Shown here piece after piece: positions 1 to 10,166 of a stretch of 64,000 nucleotides of DNA. Every line of letters starts with the position of its first letter. Position 1 is the first letter of the stretch. This DNA is from JAADEM01 sp965371855 (lineage in GTDB: Bacteria; Bacteroidota; Bacteroidia; Bacteroidales; Marinilabiliaceae), in contig CBDUZZ010000011.1 in assembly GCA_965371855.1 (NCBI GenBank), positions 11,464 to 75,463 of the forward strand, read 5' to 3'. Made by a program: the position numbers and the translations under genes. Below the pieces are notes generated by a model that was not told the DNA's origin, searched no databases, and saw only the letters and a program-made list of their open reading frames with translations.

Positions 1-1
1 C

Positions 2-2785
2 GATGAAGTTGAACGCCCCACCATATTTAGATTGAGTACCAGTATGATGCCTGTGATTATGTTTTCGGTAACATCCAACGAAAGTTATGATGGCATTAAA
101 GACATAATTGAAGATAAGGTCACCCAACCACTTAATCGTATTGAGGGCGTAGGAAATATTTTCCAAATTGGTGCTCCTGTCAGGGCTATCATGGTAGATA
201 TTGATCCCCGAAAATTAGAATCTTATCATTTATCAGTTGAACAAATAGGGGGCGTTCTCGCTGCCAATAACCTGAATTTGCCTTCAGGTAGCCTTGAGAT
301 GGGTAAATCTGATTTAAAAGTTCGATTGCAAGGCGAATTTGAAAACAGCAGTGTTATTAAAAATATTATTGTAAGTAATTTAAACAATAAGCCTGTTTAT
401 TTAAAGGATGTTGCAACAATAACAGATGGTTTAAAGGATATTAAATCGTTTGAACGTGCCAATGGTGAAAAAAATGTTCGTTTGATGGTTCAAAAACAAT
501 CAGATGCCAATACGGTTACTGTTGCCGATAATATTAAGAAAAAGCTTGAAAAGATAAAAAAAACACTTCCTCCTGATGTAAAAATCACTGTTCTAATGGA
601 TACATCGGATAATACTATATCAGCAGTAAATAATTTAACCGAAACTATTCTTTTTGCATTATTCTTTGTTGTGATAGTGGTTATGTTTTTTATGGGACGT
701 TGGCGTGCAACAGTAATTACAGCCATTTCTATTCCTATTTCGCTTATTGTTGGATTTGTATATATGTACCTTTCAGGAGGCACTATTAATATCATTACGC
801 TATCTTCTCTATCTATAGCCATAGGTATGGTTGTGGATGATTCCATTGTAGTACTCGAAAATATTACCAAAAAATTAGAAAGAGGTGGTTTTGCCCGAGA
901 ATCAGCCATTTATGGCACTAATGAAGTAAGTTTAGCGGTAATAGCATCTACTCTTACCATTGTTGCGGTATTCCTTCCATTAACAATGCTTGGTGGTATG
1001 ACCGGTATCCTATTTAAACCATTGGGTTGGGTGGTTACAATTTCTATAGTTACTTCGGTAATAGTTTCGTTAACTTTAGTACCCATGTTGTCATCTAAAA
1101 TATTAAGTGTTAAGGAACCCGGTAAAAAAACTATTGGAGGTAAACTCTATTGGTTCTCACAAAACTTATTAGATAAATTAGATAATTTATATGAAAAGAC
1201 ACTTCAGTGGGCAGTTGGTCATCGTTGGCTAACGGTTAGTGGGGCAACGCTTGTTTTTATCGCATCCCTTTTCTTATCTAAATTTATTGGTTCCGAATTT
1301 ATGCCTGCAATGGATAATGACGAAATAGGTGCACAGGTAAAACTTGCCCAAGGTGTAAAACTTGATGAAACTGTAAAAACAGCTCAATATTTAGATTCTG
1401 TTTTTATGGACAAAAATAAGTATCCTGAGATAGAAGTTGTTTCAACAAGTGCAGGTGTAGGTGATGAAAGTAGTCTTTCCTCAATTTTTCTGGAAACAGG
1501 AAACTATATTGTCAATTATACTTTTAAAATGACACCTCATCAAGATAGAGAAAGGGATATTTTTCAAATTGCTGATGAAATGCGAAAGGATATTGAAAAT
1601 TTACCTGAGGTTGAAAAATTTTATGTCGATCCCGGGGCTTCCCGAAAATCTAAAGTCATGGGTGGGGGCGGCGGAAGTAAAATGGAGGTAAAAATTTATG
1701 GAAATAGTTTTGACCATACAAATATTGTTACTGACAAGATAGTTGAAGCATTTAAACGGACAAAGGGAACTAAAGATATTCTTGTCAGTCGTGATAAAGA
1801 AAAGGCAGAATTGCAATTAGTTTTAGATCATGAAAAAATGACTTCATTTGGATTGAATACTGCAACGGTTGCCACAGCAATTCGTAATCGAATTACCGGA
1901 CTTATAGCAACAAAATACAAAGAAGATGGGAATGAATATGATGTAATTGTTCGTTTTGATGACAAATACCGTCATTCAACCGAAGATATACAGAACATTA
2001 ACATTATGACCCCTATGGGTAAAACTATTAAAGTTGGAGAAATAACAAAACTAAAACGTTTTTATTCGCCACCGAATATTGACAGAGAAAATAAAGAGCG
2101 TGTAGTCTCTGTTTCGTCTGCTTTATCAGGTTCTGATCTTGGAACGGTAAAGGCAGCTCTTGAGAAAGAAATTGCAAAAATGGATATTCCCAATGATGTT
2201 TCTGTTGAGTTTGGTGGTAGCGTGGAAGATATGCAAGATACTTTTAAAGATCTCGCCATGCTTGGTCTTCTAATTATTATTCTTGTATATATTGTAATGG
2301 CTTCGCAATTTGAATCCTTAACAGAACCGTTTATCATTATGTTCTCTATACCGTTTGCATTTACAGGCGTTTTACTTTCCCTATATGCTTTTAATGCTAC
2401 TATTAATATTATTTCTATGATTGGTGCCATTATGTTGATAGGTATAGTGGTGAAAAACGGAATTGTATTAGTGGATTATATTAATTTATTGGTAGCAAAA
2501 GGATATTCGCTTAAACAGGCGGTTGTTGCAGGTGGTCGATCGAGACTAAGACCTGTTTTGATGACATCACTGACAACAATTTTGGCTATGTTACCTATGA
2601 TTATATTAAAAGGCAGCGGCTCTGAAATGTGGCGACCTATGGGTGTAGCTGTATTTGGCGGATTAACCTTTTCAACGGTAGTAACTTTGATTTTAATTCC
2701 TACTATTTACACCATATTCGGTGTAGGACAAATTAAACGCAAAAAGAAAGCGACTGAAAGAACTAAAAAGAATTTAAGCATGTAA
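2..2785 (+). CDS. RND-family efflux transporter permease, 5'-truncated by window start
   Basis: Inner-membrane pump subunit that exports drugs or other hydrophobic compounds with a periplasmic adaptor and an outer-membrane channel, driven by protons. The frame is open from base 2 (DEVERPTIFRLS...), so the TTG at 32 is not the real start; roughly the first 100 residues are missing. Visible are the porter-domain segment, the TM4 motif GMVVDDSIVVLEN with the paired proton-relay aspartates (about visible residue 279), a second porter region, and the TM10 lysine in VVKNGIVLVDY. The C-terminus is basic, as usual. About 928 residues are present of the usual 1020-1050. The adaptor and channel genes should lie upstream, outside the window. 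The substrate cannot be told; the HAE1 (drug/hydrophobe) branch fits better than the metal branch. Confidence 0.93.
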   Translation, partial: DEVERPTIFRLSTSMMPVIMFSVTSNESYDGIKDIIEDKVTQPLNRIEGVGNIFQIGAPVRAIMVDIDPRKLESYHLSVEQIGGVLAANNLNLPSGSLEMGKSDLKVRLQGEFENSSVIKNIIVSNLNNKPVYLKDVATITDGLKDIKSFERANGEKNVRLMVQKQSDANTVTVADNIKKKLEKIKKTLPPDVKITVLMDTSDNTISAVNNLTETILFALFFVVIVVMFFMGRWRATVITAISIPISLIVGFVYMYLSGGTINIITLSSLSIAIGMVVDDSIVVLENITKKLERGGFARESAIYGTNEVSLAVIASTLTIVAVFLPLTMLGGMTGILFKPLGWVVTISIVTSVIVSLTLVPMLSSKILSVKEPGKKTIGGKLYWFSQNLLDKLDNLYEKTLQWAVGHRWLTVSGATLVFIASLFLSKFIGSEFMPAMDNDEIGAQVKLAQGVKLDETVKTAQYLDSVFMDKNKYPEIEVVSTSAGVGDESSLSSIFLETGNYIVNYTFKMTPHQDRERDIFQIADEMRKDIENLPEVEKFYVDPGASRKSKVMGGGGGSKMEVKIYGNSFDHTNIVTDKIVEAFKRTKGTKDILVSRDKEKAELQLVLDHEKMTSFGLNTATVATAIRNRITGLIATKYKEDGNEYDVIVRFDDKYRHSTEDIQNINIMTPMGKTIKVGEITKLKRFYSPPNIDRENKERVVSVSSALSGSDLGTVKAALEKEIAKMDIPNDVSVEFGGSVEDMQDTFKDLAMLGLLIIILVYIVMASQFESLTEPFIIMFSIPFAFTGVLLSLYAFNATINIISMIGAIMLIGIVVKNGIVLVDYINLLVAKGYSLKQAVVAGGRSRLRPVLMTSLTTILAMLPMIILKGSGSEMWRPMGVAVFGGLTFSTVVTLILIPTIYTIFGVGQIKRKKKATERTKKNLSM

Positions 2786-2791
2786 TTATAA

Positions 2792-2836
2792 AATACCGAT
2801 GAAATATTGTAGTATTTCATCGGTATTATTTTTTTA
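2792..2836 (+). terminator. Strong Rho-independent terminator-like hairpin
   Basis: Two perfect 15-base arms (2792-2806 and 2813-2827) with a 6-base loop, followed directly by a run of T. It begins seven bases after the RND stop codon and ends about 20 bases before the next gene. It could terminate, attenuate, or protect the pump mRNA end. Confidence 0.85.
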
Positions 2837-2856
2837 ACAAATTAAAATATAGTAAA

Positions 2857-3150
2857 ATGAAAGCAGTATTTATATCATATAATCAATCCATTACCTTCGA
2901 GGTAAAAGAAATACTTGATGAACTTGGAATTAAGGGTTATACCCAATGGACAGATGTTCAGGGAAGAGGTTCAGTAAATGGCGAACTACACGAAGGAACA
3001 CATACCTGGCCTGAATTGAATAATGCACATTTAATAATGGTGGAAGACGAGAAAGTTACCCCTCTTCTTGAGCAATTAAAGAAACTCGATAAAAAATCGG
3101 AGCAGCAAGGGCTTAGGGCGTTTGTGTGGGATGCAGTAGTAGGGATTTAA
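2857..3150 (+). CDS. PG0541-like transporter-associated protein (PII/CutA-like fold)
   Basis: Small cytosolic protein of 97 residues that resembles the family commonly annotated as PG0541 transporter-associated protein, found beside RND pumps in Bacteroidota. The sequence shows a ferredoxin-like alternation: a beta strand at the start (MKAVFISYN), a helix (EVKEILDEL), strands around GYTQWTDVQGRG, and a helix near VTPLLEQLKKLDKK. The G-Y-T-x-W-x-x-V-x-G-R-G segment corresponds to the T-loop region of PII/CutA-like proteins. It lies 71 bases after the pump on the same strand, which supports a role in sensing or modulating pump activity, but no ligand is known to me. The hairpin in between means the two need not be expressed equally. 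Confidence 0.8.
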   Translation: MKAVFISYNQSITFEVKEILDELGIKGYTQWTDVQGRGSVNGELHEGTHTWPELNNAHLIMVEDEKVTPLLEQLKKLDKKSEQQGLRAFVWDAVVGI

Positions 3151-3310
3151 CCTGTATTATTCATGAAAATAATACGGATTGAGCCAGCCAACCCTATAAA
3201 AACTTAAAAACATGTTACTTTAATATTCTTATAACTATTGGCAATTTTACTTTAATCTCTTGAGCTATTAATGAACTTACTTATACGCCTTATTAGACGG
3301 TGTTTACACT

Positions 3311-5725
3311 CTATTTTTTCTTAAACAGGTTCTTCATTCTGTCTATAATGCTTTTGTGGTCAGGTTTCTTTTCCTGTTTGCGGGATTTTCTCTGTTGCTT
3401 AACTGAGTCGGGGCGATTAAAACTGTCAAAAATCCGGTCGAAAAGATTTTGATCTGGGTCTTCTTCTGAAAAATCAGGCACACTTAACTGCATAGCCAAA
3501 TCTATGGGAACAGGATAGAATGATGTGGAAGTAAAATCATAAAAATTGTTGTCCCGTTCCACTTTTTGCATAAACCGTGCAAATATTGGCAGTGCAGTAT
3601 GAGCACCTTGTCCAAGGTAGGTAGAGCGAAAGTGAATTGAAGGATTGTCATTGCCTACCCATGCACCGGCAACCAACAACGGGGTGAACCCAATAAACCA
3701 ACCGTCAGAGTTATTTTGAGTAGTACCTGTTTTACCCCCCAGGTCACTTTTAAGACCGAATGTGCTTCGTAAGCCCTTTGCTGTTCCACGCTCAACAACC
3801 CCCTGAAGCATATCTATTATTGAGAATGCTACTCTGTCGTCATAAACCTGAGCTTGCCCAATCTCTGCATCTTGTTCCCATAAAATATTTCCTTTACGGT
3901 CTTCTATCTTTAATAATTCAACTGTTTCAACGGGTTTGCCATAATTTGGGAATGTAGCATAAGCCCTGACCATTTCAAGTAGTGACAATTCAGCTGTACC
4001 CAGAGCTATAGAAGGATATTCCGGGATTGGTGATGTTATGCCCATCTCTTTGGCAAGGCCTATCACTTCATCAATACCTGTACGGCTAATCACTTCAGCG
4101 CTGATTGTGTTTACTGAGTTCACCAGTCCGCCTTTTAATGAATAGTACCCGGTGTAATTGCCATCATGATTTGCAGGCGACCAGTTGTCGTATTGTGCAT
4201 AAACCCGCCTTTCGTTGGATATGTATGTGTCAGGCTCCATGCCTTCTGTCAAAGCAGTGGCATATACAATAGGCTTGAACGTTGAACCAACCTGGCGGCG
4301 GGCTGTCACATGGTCAAACTGTACAGTCTTATGATCTACTCCTCCTACCCAGGCCAGTATGTGTCCGTTTTGTGGGTTGATAGCAATGAAACCGGCATTA
4401 AGCATCCGTAAATAATACTCCACTGAATCGACAGGACTCATAGTTACACTCTTTTCTCCATCGTAAGTGAAAATTTTCATCGTCACTTTTTTCTCCATCT
4501 CTTTCATTGTCTCGCCAACAGATTTTCCGGCAGATTCAAGCTTTTTGTACCGGGCAGACTTTCTTAAGGCATTTATGTAAATATCCGGTGCATTTTCCCA
4601 TGGCTTACGACCTTTCCAATGTCTGTCAAACTCTTTTTGCAGTCGTTTCATCTGCATGTGAACGGCTGTTTCGGCGTATTCCTGCAATTTGGAGTTAATG
4701 GTTGTAGTAATCCTTAGTCCATCAGAATACAGATTGAATTCATCACCATACTCTTTTTTCAGAATTGTTTCAATTTTAATGCGGATACGACTTCTAAAAT
4801 ATGGTGCGACACCTGTATTCCGGTCAATTTTCCGGTAGTGTATATTAATCGGAGAGGTGGTATATTTTTTTACTTGTTGAGATGTTAAATCTCCGTGTTC
4901 ATGCATACGGTCAAGTACTACGTCTCTTCTTCTTCGTGAAAGCTCAGGATTGCGGTGCGGGTTGTATCTGGTATTTGCTGCCAACATTCCAACTAACGTA
5001 GCTGCTTCAGCCGGATTCAGGTTTTTCGACTTCTTGCTGAAAAAACGTTTCGATGCTGTTTCAATACCGTAAATATTTTCACCAAAAGGAACAGTATTGA
5101 GATATAGGGTTAATATTTCCTCCTTAGTGTAAATCTTTTCAAGTCGGTTGGCTATGAAGATCTCTTTAGTTTTGCCAACAGGTAAAGTAAGAAAACTCAG
5201 ATGTTTGCGGGGAAAAAGGTTTTTTGCAAGTTGCTGGCTTATGGTACTGCCACCTCCCTGAGATTTATCTCCTAAAAGTATCGATTTCACGATTACCCTA
5301 CCGAGGCTGGTGAAGTCGACACCTTTATGTTCGAAAAAACGGTTGTCTTCAGTAGCTACCAATGCGTTTATTACATATTTTGAAATATCTTCATTGTCGA
5401 TAGTTATTCTGTTTTGTATAAAATAGCGACCCATTAACTCGCCATCGAAGGAGTACACTTCTGATGCACTGTTTTGTTTGATTTTAGAGAGTTCAGAATA
5501 GGAAGGAAGAGAGCCAAACAGCCCAAGGTAAACGAATAAAACAAACAATGCCATTGTCATTAATGCACCAAATAACAGCTTAAATCCCCAGATGAAATAA
5601 AGTCTTCTGTTACTGTTTTTCTTTGAAGCCCGACTTCTTTTCCCGGGGCGACCGGCTTTTTTCTTCACAGGGGGTTTTCTAACCGGCTTTTTACTATTTT
5701 TTGCAGAGCTTTTCTTTGATGCCAT
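3311..5725 (-). CDS. Class A penicillin-binding protein (PBP1A type)
   Basis: Bifunctional peptidoglycan synthase: glycan-strand polymerisation plus peptide cross-linking in the periplasm, anchored in the inner membrane. The 804-residue protein has a very Lys/Arg-rich cytosolic tail (residues 1-42), one transmembrane helix (about 43-70), a GT51 transglycosylase domain with the catalytic-Glu motif ATEDNRFFEHKGVD (about 122) and GGGSTISQQLAKNLF, and a transpeptidase domain with SxxK (S481 in GSTFKP), SxN (NSVNT) and KTGT. All three transpeptidase motifs are intact, so it should bind beta-lactams. The C-terminal tail is again basic. It stands alone on the minus strand. Length is normal for the family. 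mrcA/ponA are the usual names, but the paralogue cannot be assigned. Confidence 0.95.
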   Translation of the reverse strand: MASKKSSAKNSKKPVRKPPVKKKAGRPGKRSRASKKNSNRRLYFIWGFKLLFGALMTMALFVLFVYLGLFGSLPSYSELSKIKQNSASEVYSFDGELMGRYFIQNRITIDNEDISKYVINALVATEDNRFFEHKGVDFTSLGRVIVKSILLGDKSQGGGSTISQQLAKNLFPRKHLSFLTLPVGKTKEIFIANRLEKIYTKEEILTLYLNTVPFGENIYGIETASKRFFSKKSKNLNPAEAATLVGMLAANTRYNPHRNPELSRRRRDVVLDRMHEHGDLTSQQVKKYTTSPINIHYRKIDRNTGVAPYFRSRIRIKIETILKKEYGDEFNLYSDGLRITTTINSKLQEYAETAVHMQMKRLQKEFDRHWKGRKPWENAPDIYINALRKSARYKKLESAGKSVGETMKEMEKKVTMKIFTYDGEKSVTMSPVDSVEYYLRMLNAGFIAINPQNGHILAWVGGVDHKTVQFDHVTARRQVGSTFKPIVYATALTEGMEPDTYISNERRVYAQYDNWSPANHDGNYTGYYSLKGGLVNSVNTISAEVISRTGIDEVIGLAKEMGITSPIPEYPSIALGTAELSLLEMVRAYATFPNYGKPVETVELLKIEDRKGNILWEQDAEIGQAQVYDDRVAFSIIDMLQGVVERGTAKGLRSTFGLKSDLGGKTGTTQNNSDGWFIGFTPLLVAGAWVGNDNPSIHFRSTYLGQGAHTALPIFARFMQKVERDNNFYDFTSTSFYPVPIDLAMQLSVPDFSEEDPDQNLFDRIFDSFNRPDSVKQQRKSRKQEKKPDHKSIIDRMKNLFKKK

Positions 5726-5878
5726 TAATAAATGTTATTAGAACACAAAACTAAGAAATATATCTTCTTAAAATGAATGGGAGGTACAACAAAACTCAAT
5801 ATATTTAGATAAACCCATACTCATAAATTACTATCGGTTTCTATTGCCTACTACATTTAGGATTCCAAATTTTTTCAA

Positions 5879-6508
5879 TTATTCTCCCCACTCCCTGAAA
5901 AACTGTTCAAGGTATTTTTCCATGAAACAGTGCCTCTCTTCTGCCAAAGCTTTCCCTGTTGCTGTTTTCATCAGGTTTTTTAGTTTTAGTAGTTTTTCGT
6001 AAAAATGATTAATGGTGGGGGCTATGCTGTTACGATATTGATGTTTTGATAAAACGTCCTCAAATGGAATGTCAGGGTTATAGAATTCACGTCCTTTGTG
6101 CCCACCATAGCTGAATGTGCGAGCTATCCCTATTGCCCCAATGGCATCTAACCGGTCGGCATCCTGAACTATTCTGAACTCTAACGAATCAAAGTTATTA
6201 CCATCAAGCTCTTTTGAAAATGACATTGAGTTTATGATATGCAGGATATGTTCAATATCTTTTTCTTTAACAGATTGACGATTCAGATATTCGATTATCT
6301 CTTTTTGTGCTTTCGCCGGATTAAAAAACTTATCATCCACAAGGTCGTGGATTATTGCTGCAGTCTCAATTACTGGTATGTTTCCACCTTCCTGCTTTGC
6401 AATCTTAAGGGCATTGTTACGTACCCGTATAGCATGCCACCAGTCATGACCGGCATCAACAGATGAGAGTTTCTCTTTGACCCACTGTTCAAGGTGTATG
6501 AAGTTCAT
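5879..6508 (-). CDS. HD-domain phosphohydrolase (YedJ-like)
   Basis: Predicted metal-dependent phosphohydrolase of 209 residues. The HD superfamily metal ligands are visible: GHDWWHAIRV near residue 20, AAIIHDLVDDKF near 50, and the distal aspartate in VQDADRLDAIGAIGIAR near 115. The spacing and the QDADRLDAIGAIGI signature match the uncharacterised YedJ-type subgroup rather than RelA/SpoT or dGTPases. No signal peptide, so cytosolic. The substrate is unknown. It is separated from both neighbours by over 100 bases and is probably its own transcription unit. Confidence 0.85.
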   Translation of the reverse strand: MNFIHLEQWVKEKLSSVDAGHDWWHAIRVRNNALKIAKQEGGNIPVIETAAIIHDLVDDKFFNPAKAQKEIIEYLNRQSVKEKDIEHILHIINSMSFSKELDGNNFDSLEFRIVQDADRLDAIGAIGIARTFSYGGHKGREFYNPDIPFEDVLSKHQYRNSIAPTINHFYEKLLKLKNLMKTATGKALAEERHCFMEKYLEQFFREWGE

Positions 6509-6626
6509 AAGGTTTAAAGCCTACTGCTACAGGCGAATTTGCAAAGTTCATTTTAGGTAAAAAGTAAAAATCGGAAAGGTAAAAAACTTGCCTGTGTTCT
6601 TTTACCTTACTCCTGCCTTATTCCTT

Positions 6627-7742
6627 TTACCTTTCCTCTTTTACCGGAAAAATTTTCTCAGCAATATGTTCAGGAATAGCATCTTTATGAATCATGAATG
6701 CAATAGTGTTTAACTTCACATAGCTTTCTGACATATACAAGTAACCTCCAAACTCATTGCTTTTTTCTCCCCAGCTGTTTTTTGTTTTATAAAAAATGGT
6801 ATTGTCTGACCCTTTAGCCATTCCGGTAATATGCATCAGATGATCATCAGTAGCCTGCCACGACAAAAACGCTTCCTGTCTCATATTCTGAGTAATCTCC
6901 TTTTCTGTGTTTTCACTGTTATCATCCGGTACAGTAGCTGACCCTTGGCGATGGCTGAAATGCTTATCACTGACATCGCCATCCCAGCAAATGGTATATC
7001 CATTTTCCAAGGCACTGTTCATTACTTCCATAAGTTCATCAATGGGCAGGTTGTAATAGAGATCAAACGACCAGTTGTCAGGTATTTCAATGCTAAAATT
7101 ACTGTACCATGGGTGATGTGAGTATGATGTCAATTCCACATAATCATCCGGATTTATTTCCATCTCGTCTCTGAACTCCATGGGAGACATGATTTTTTTG
7201 TCAAACATAACCTGCTGAGGCAAATCACCCATGTAGATGTTAAGCATTGACTCAAGTATTTCGTACCACTGAATAGAGGGTGAAGCCCCTTTTATATTTA
7301 AAAGATTATCCAAAGCCGCCTTCTGAACAGAGGCAAGTTCGCTGTGATTGTGAGGTTTTGATTCATCTCTTTTTCCGGGAAAAGCATCTTCGGATACCAT
7401 CCCATATTCTTTCATTGCATTCATTACATCATGTGCTTGTCCTCCTTCACTGAAATTAGTTAGTCCGTGTCGCATGATATATTGCTTGGCTTTTTCGGGA
7501 TAGGCGTATCTTACAAAATACATTTCCGATAGATTTAGCTCAGGCCCGCCATTGCGAAGTATTTCAGATTCAATAAATGAAGTGGTGGCGAAAGACCAGC
7601 ATGTGCCTGTTCTGTCCTGACTCTTTACCGATGTGGAAGGTAAGTCAATAATGGAGTTAAACTCTTGAGTTGTGGTGGTTTCCTGAGCATTAAGCCCGAA
7701 TATAGTAAAAGTTGTGAGAAAAAGTGATAGTAATGTTTTCAT
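6627..7742 (-). CDS. Exported papain-like C1 peptidase (aminopeptidase C/bleomycin hydrolase type)
   Basis: Cysteine peptidase of the C1B type. The N-terminus is a clear signal peptide ending LNAQ, so it acts in the periplasm or outside. The active-site Cys sits in RTGTCWSFATTSF (about residue 48), the His in HLMHITGMAKG (about 302), and the Asn in KTKNSWGEK (about 322). It has 371 residues, shorter than the roughly 450 of classical PepC; shorter secreted forms are common in Bacteroidota. The middle insert (about 150-260) is typical of the bleomycin hydrolase group. Start supported by the signal peptide. Peptide scavenging is the likely role. Confidence 0.88.
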   Translation of the reverse strand: MKTLLSLFLTTFTIFGLNAQETTTTQEFNSIIDLPSTSVKSQDRTGTCWSFATTSFIESEILRNGGPELNLSEMYFVRYAYPEKAKQYIMRHGLTNFSEGGQAHDVMNAMKEYGMVSEDAFPGKRDESKPHNHSELASVQKAALDNLLNIKGASPSIQWYEILESMLNIYMGDLPQQVMFDKKIMSPMEFRDEMEINPDDYVELTSYSHHPWYSNFSIEIPDNWSFDLYYNLPIDELMEVMNSALENGYTICWDGDVSDKHFSHRQGSATVPDDNSENTEKEITQNMRQEAFLSWQATDDHLMHITGMAKGSDNTIFYKTKNSWGEKSNEFGGYLYMSESYVKLNTIAFMIHKDAIPEHIAEKIFPVKEER

Positions 7743-7926
7743 GATTTTATTAGATTAAATAAATACACCGAGCATTAGAGTGTTTTGCAAGATAGTAATT
7801 TTACGGAATTAGTATACAAAAAACATTCGTGGTTACAAAGCACCGCTGTCAGAGTCTTCGACTGCTAACAGGGTGATGAGATGGTTTTGGGCATATCCTG
7901 CCAGTGACCTTGTGTTCTGGCATGTT

Positions 7927-8430
7927 CTATTTTAATAAACCTATAATTTGGTTTTCAATTTCCCTAAGTTTGGTAGTGATTTCAATTTGCATTTTTTTGT
8001 CCAGACTTGAAATACCATCAATAACCTGTTGTGCATCGATATTCGTTACTGGTTTACGATTGGCTATTTTCATTATGTTGTTATCAATCTCTTTTCTATG
8101 TGATTCCAATTCTACACTAATGTTTTTAGAGAAAAAGTGACCTATGGATAAAAACAAAGCTGATTTCTCTCTAAAATATTCAATCATTTGTGGGCCTGAA
8201 ATTTCTAATTTATAAATCTCATCAGGTTTCACATTTAAAACAATTTGGTTCAATTCAGAACTAACCTTTTCAATAGTTAATCGTCTATTTTCAAATAAAT
8301 TAATTCTTGTTTTTTTTAATTCTATCAAATTCTGCTTCGAAGAGATACCCTTAGAAACAATCATATTTATGATAGCTACAATTAGGTTTGCTATTGAGGC
8401 TACAATTACTACCGTTAATTCTACTTGCAT
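7927..8430 (-). CDS. Small single-pass membrane protein with coiled coil, unknown function
   Basis: Not recognised. The 167-residue product has one hydrophobic N-terminal helix (about residues 4-26, VVIVASIANLIVAIINMIVS) followed by a charged, mostly helical cytosolic part with coiled-coil character (KQNLIELKKTRINLFENRR, and again near the C-terminus). There is no Cys lipobox. Neighbours are unrelated housekeeping genes. Both flanks carry short palindromes (around 7899-7922 and 8493-8506), so it may be a mobile single-gene insertion. Base composition is more AT-rich than its neighbours. The start fits the membrane helix beginning right after it. Confidence 0.6.
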   Translation of the reverse strand: MQVELTVVIVASIANLIVAIINMIVSKGISSKQNLIELKKTRINLFENRRLTIEKVSSELNQIVLNVKPDEIYKLEISGPQMIEYFREKSALFLSIGHFFSKNISVELESHRKEIDNNIMKIANRKPVTNIDAQQVIDGISSLDKKMQIEITTKLREIENQIIGLLK

Positions 8431-8599
8431 TTGTTGTTAAATTTGTCTTGCTGTTTTCATTTATTTATAACCCCATTAAATATGGGATTAACATACGTTA
8501 TGTGCCCTAACTAAATTACAGGTATCAAAAATATGCAATTTAACGGACAGACATACCGTATATGTACATAAATGCGGCATGAAAGATCAAGTGAGATTG

Positions 8600-9994
8600 T
8601 TATTTTCCTGTCATTACCATTGCCTCAACATCATCAATATAGATAGGTATCCTTTCACCCAGAATGCGGCATCCGTTATCAGTAATCAAGATATCATCTT
8701 CAAGTCGTATCCCGCCAAAGTCTTTGTATGTTTCTACCTTGTCGTAATTAATGAATTGTTCCAGTGTCTTTTCGCTTTTCCACTTATTGATAAGAGCAGG
8801 AATGAAATAGATACCGGGCTCATTAGTTATCACAAAGCCAGGTTGCAGACAACGGCCAAGTCGTAATGCAGCCAGCCCAAATTGTGAACTGCGTTTGATC
8901 TCGTCATCGTAACCTACCAATGTATCGTTATAGTCCTCCATATCGTGAACATCCAGCCCCAGCATGTGACCCAGACCGTGAGGTAAAAACAGTGCATGAG
9001 CACCCGCAGCAACTGCCTCATCAACATCACCTTTCATCAAACCAAGATCTTTTAATCCTGTGGCAATTGTACGTGCAGCAACAAGGTGAGCATCCCTGTA
9101 CGGCACATTAGGTTTGGTTGCTTCGCGGCTAATGTTATTAGCATCTACAACAATTTGATAAATCTCTTTCTGGCGTTGTGTAAAGCGTCCACCAACCGGA
9201 GATGTACGTGTATGGTCAGTTGCATAATGCATTGGAGATTCACTTCCGGCATCAATCAATAACAAATCCTTTTCTTTAAGGGTGTTCCCATGATAATGAT
9301 TGTGTAAAGTTTCACCATGAACACTGCATATAATAGGAAATGAAACAATTCCGCCACCCGACATTGAGATGCCTTCAAGGTTCCCGGTTATCTCCTGTTC
9401 AGTAACTCCAGGATGAGCCATCTTCATGCCTGCCGTATGCATTTTGTAAGCAATTTTCATGTGACGCTCCAGCTCTTCTATTTCACAAGCCTCTTTTATT
9501 GAACGTATTTCAATACAGGCATTTATTAGTTCCAACGAACTATTACTTTTTACGTCACTGTGTTGTATTCCTGTGAGATCACTTAAAAGCATTGTATTTT
9601 CACCCCTATAAGGTGGAGTAAAATGAATTTTTCTTCTTCTCTTAACAGCATCCCCAATCGTATTACTTAATTCGTTGTATGGAGCTGTAGCAGTAATTCC
9701 AACTTCTCCGGCTCTCTCGGCCATACTTGGCTGAGGACCCATCCAGATAATATGGTCAAGAGTAAGGTCATCCCCAAAAATAATCTCTCTGTTGTTATCC
9801 ACATCAATCACTCCGGCCAGTCCGGGATAGTCAATGCCGAAGAAATAGAGAAAAGTACTGTCCTGACGAAAATGGTATGTGTTGTCAGGATAATTCATTG
9901 GGGAGTCAGTATTACCCAATATAAGAATGATTCCACTTTTTACTTTTTCTTTCAGACGTTTGCGCCTGTTAATATATACACCTTTACTAAACAT
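8600..9994 (-). CDS. pepP: M24 metallopeptidase, Xaa-Pro aminopeptidase
   Basis: Removes N-terminal residues ahead of proline; cytosolic, dinuclear metal enzyme. An AMP_N-type N-terminal domain (about 1-130, with FFGIDYPGLAGVID) precedes the pita-bread domain. The metal ligands are visible in order: DAGSES, DHTRTSP, HGLGHMLGLDVHD, TNEPGIYF and RLEDD. Length of 464 is normal for the PepP group. No signal peptide. It lies 100 bases from the divergent beta-galactosidase transcription unit, whose regulatory region it shares. The symbol is by family analogy. Confidence 0.9.
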   Translation of the reverse strand: MFSKGVYINRRKRLKEKVKSGIILILGNTDSPMNYPDNTYHFRQDSTFLYFFGIDYPGLAGVIDVDNNREIIFGDDLTLDHIIWMGPQPSMAERAGEVGITATAPYNELSNTIGDAVKRRRKIHFTPPYRGENTMLLSDLTGIQHSDVKSNSSLELINACIEIRSIKEACEIEELERHMKIAYKMHTAGMKMAHPGVTEQEITGNLEGISMSGGGIVSFPIICSVHGETLHNHYHGNTLKEKDLLLIDAGSESPMHYATDHTRTSPVGGRFTQRQKEIYQIVVDANNISREATKPNVPYRDAHLVAARTIATGLKDLGLMKGDVDEAVAAGAHALFLPHGLGHMLGLDVHDMEDYNDTLVGYDDEIKRSSQFGLAALRLGRCLQPGFVITNEPGIYFIPALINKWKSEKTLEQFINYDKVETYKDFGGIRLEDDILITDNGCRILGERIPIYIDDVEAMVMTGK

Positions 9995-10166
9995 GATGGT
10001 AGTTTTAAATTTGAGTTCAAGTTAATTGTTTTAATTCAATGTCATAAGATAAAACCAAAATAACTGATAATATTAATATCTTTTAATTGGTTACATGACA
10101 ATTGTTTTTTGTTCATTCTCCTTTATTTCATTTATTTGTGAAATATACTATAAATACATTAAGATT

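Noticed and set aside
10095..10166. N-terminal extension of the beta-galactosidase from the upstream ATG
   Set aside because: The ATG at 10167 begins a textbook signal peptide; the 24 extra residues would bury it.
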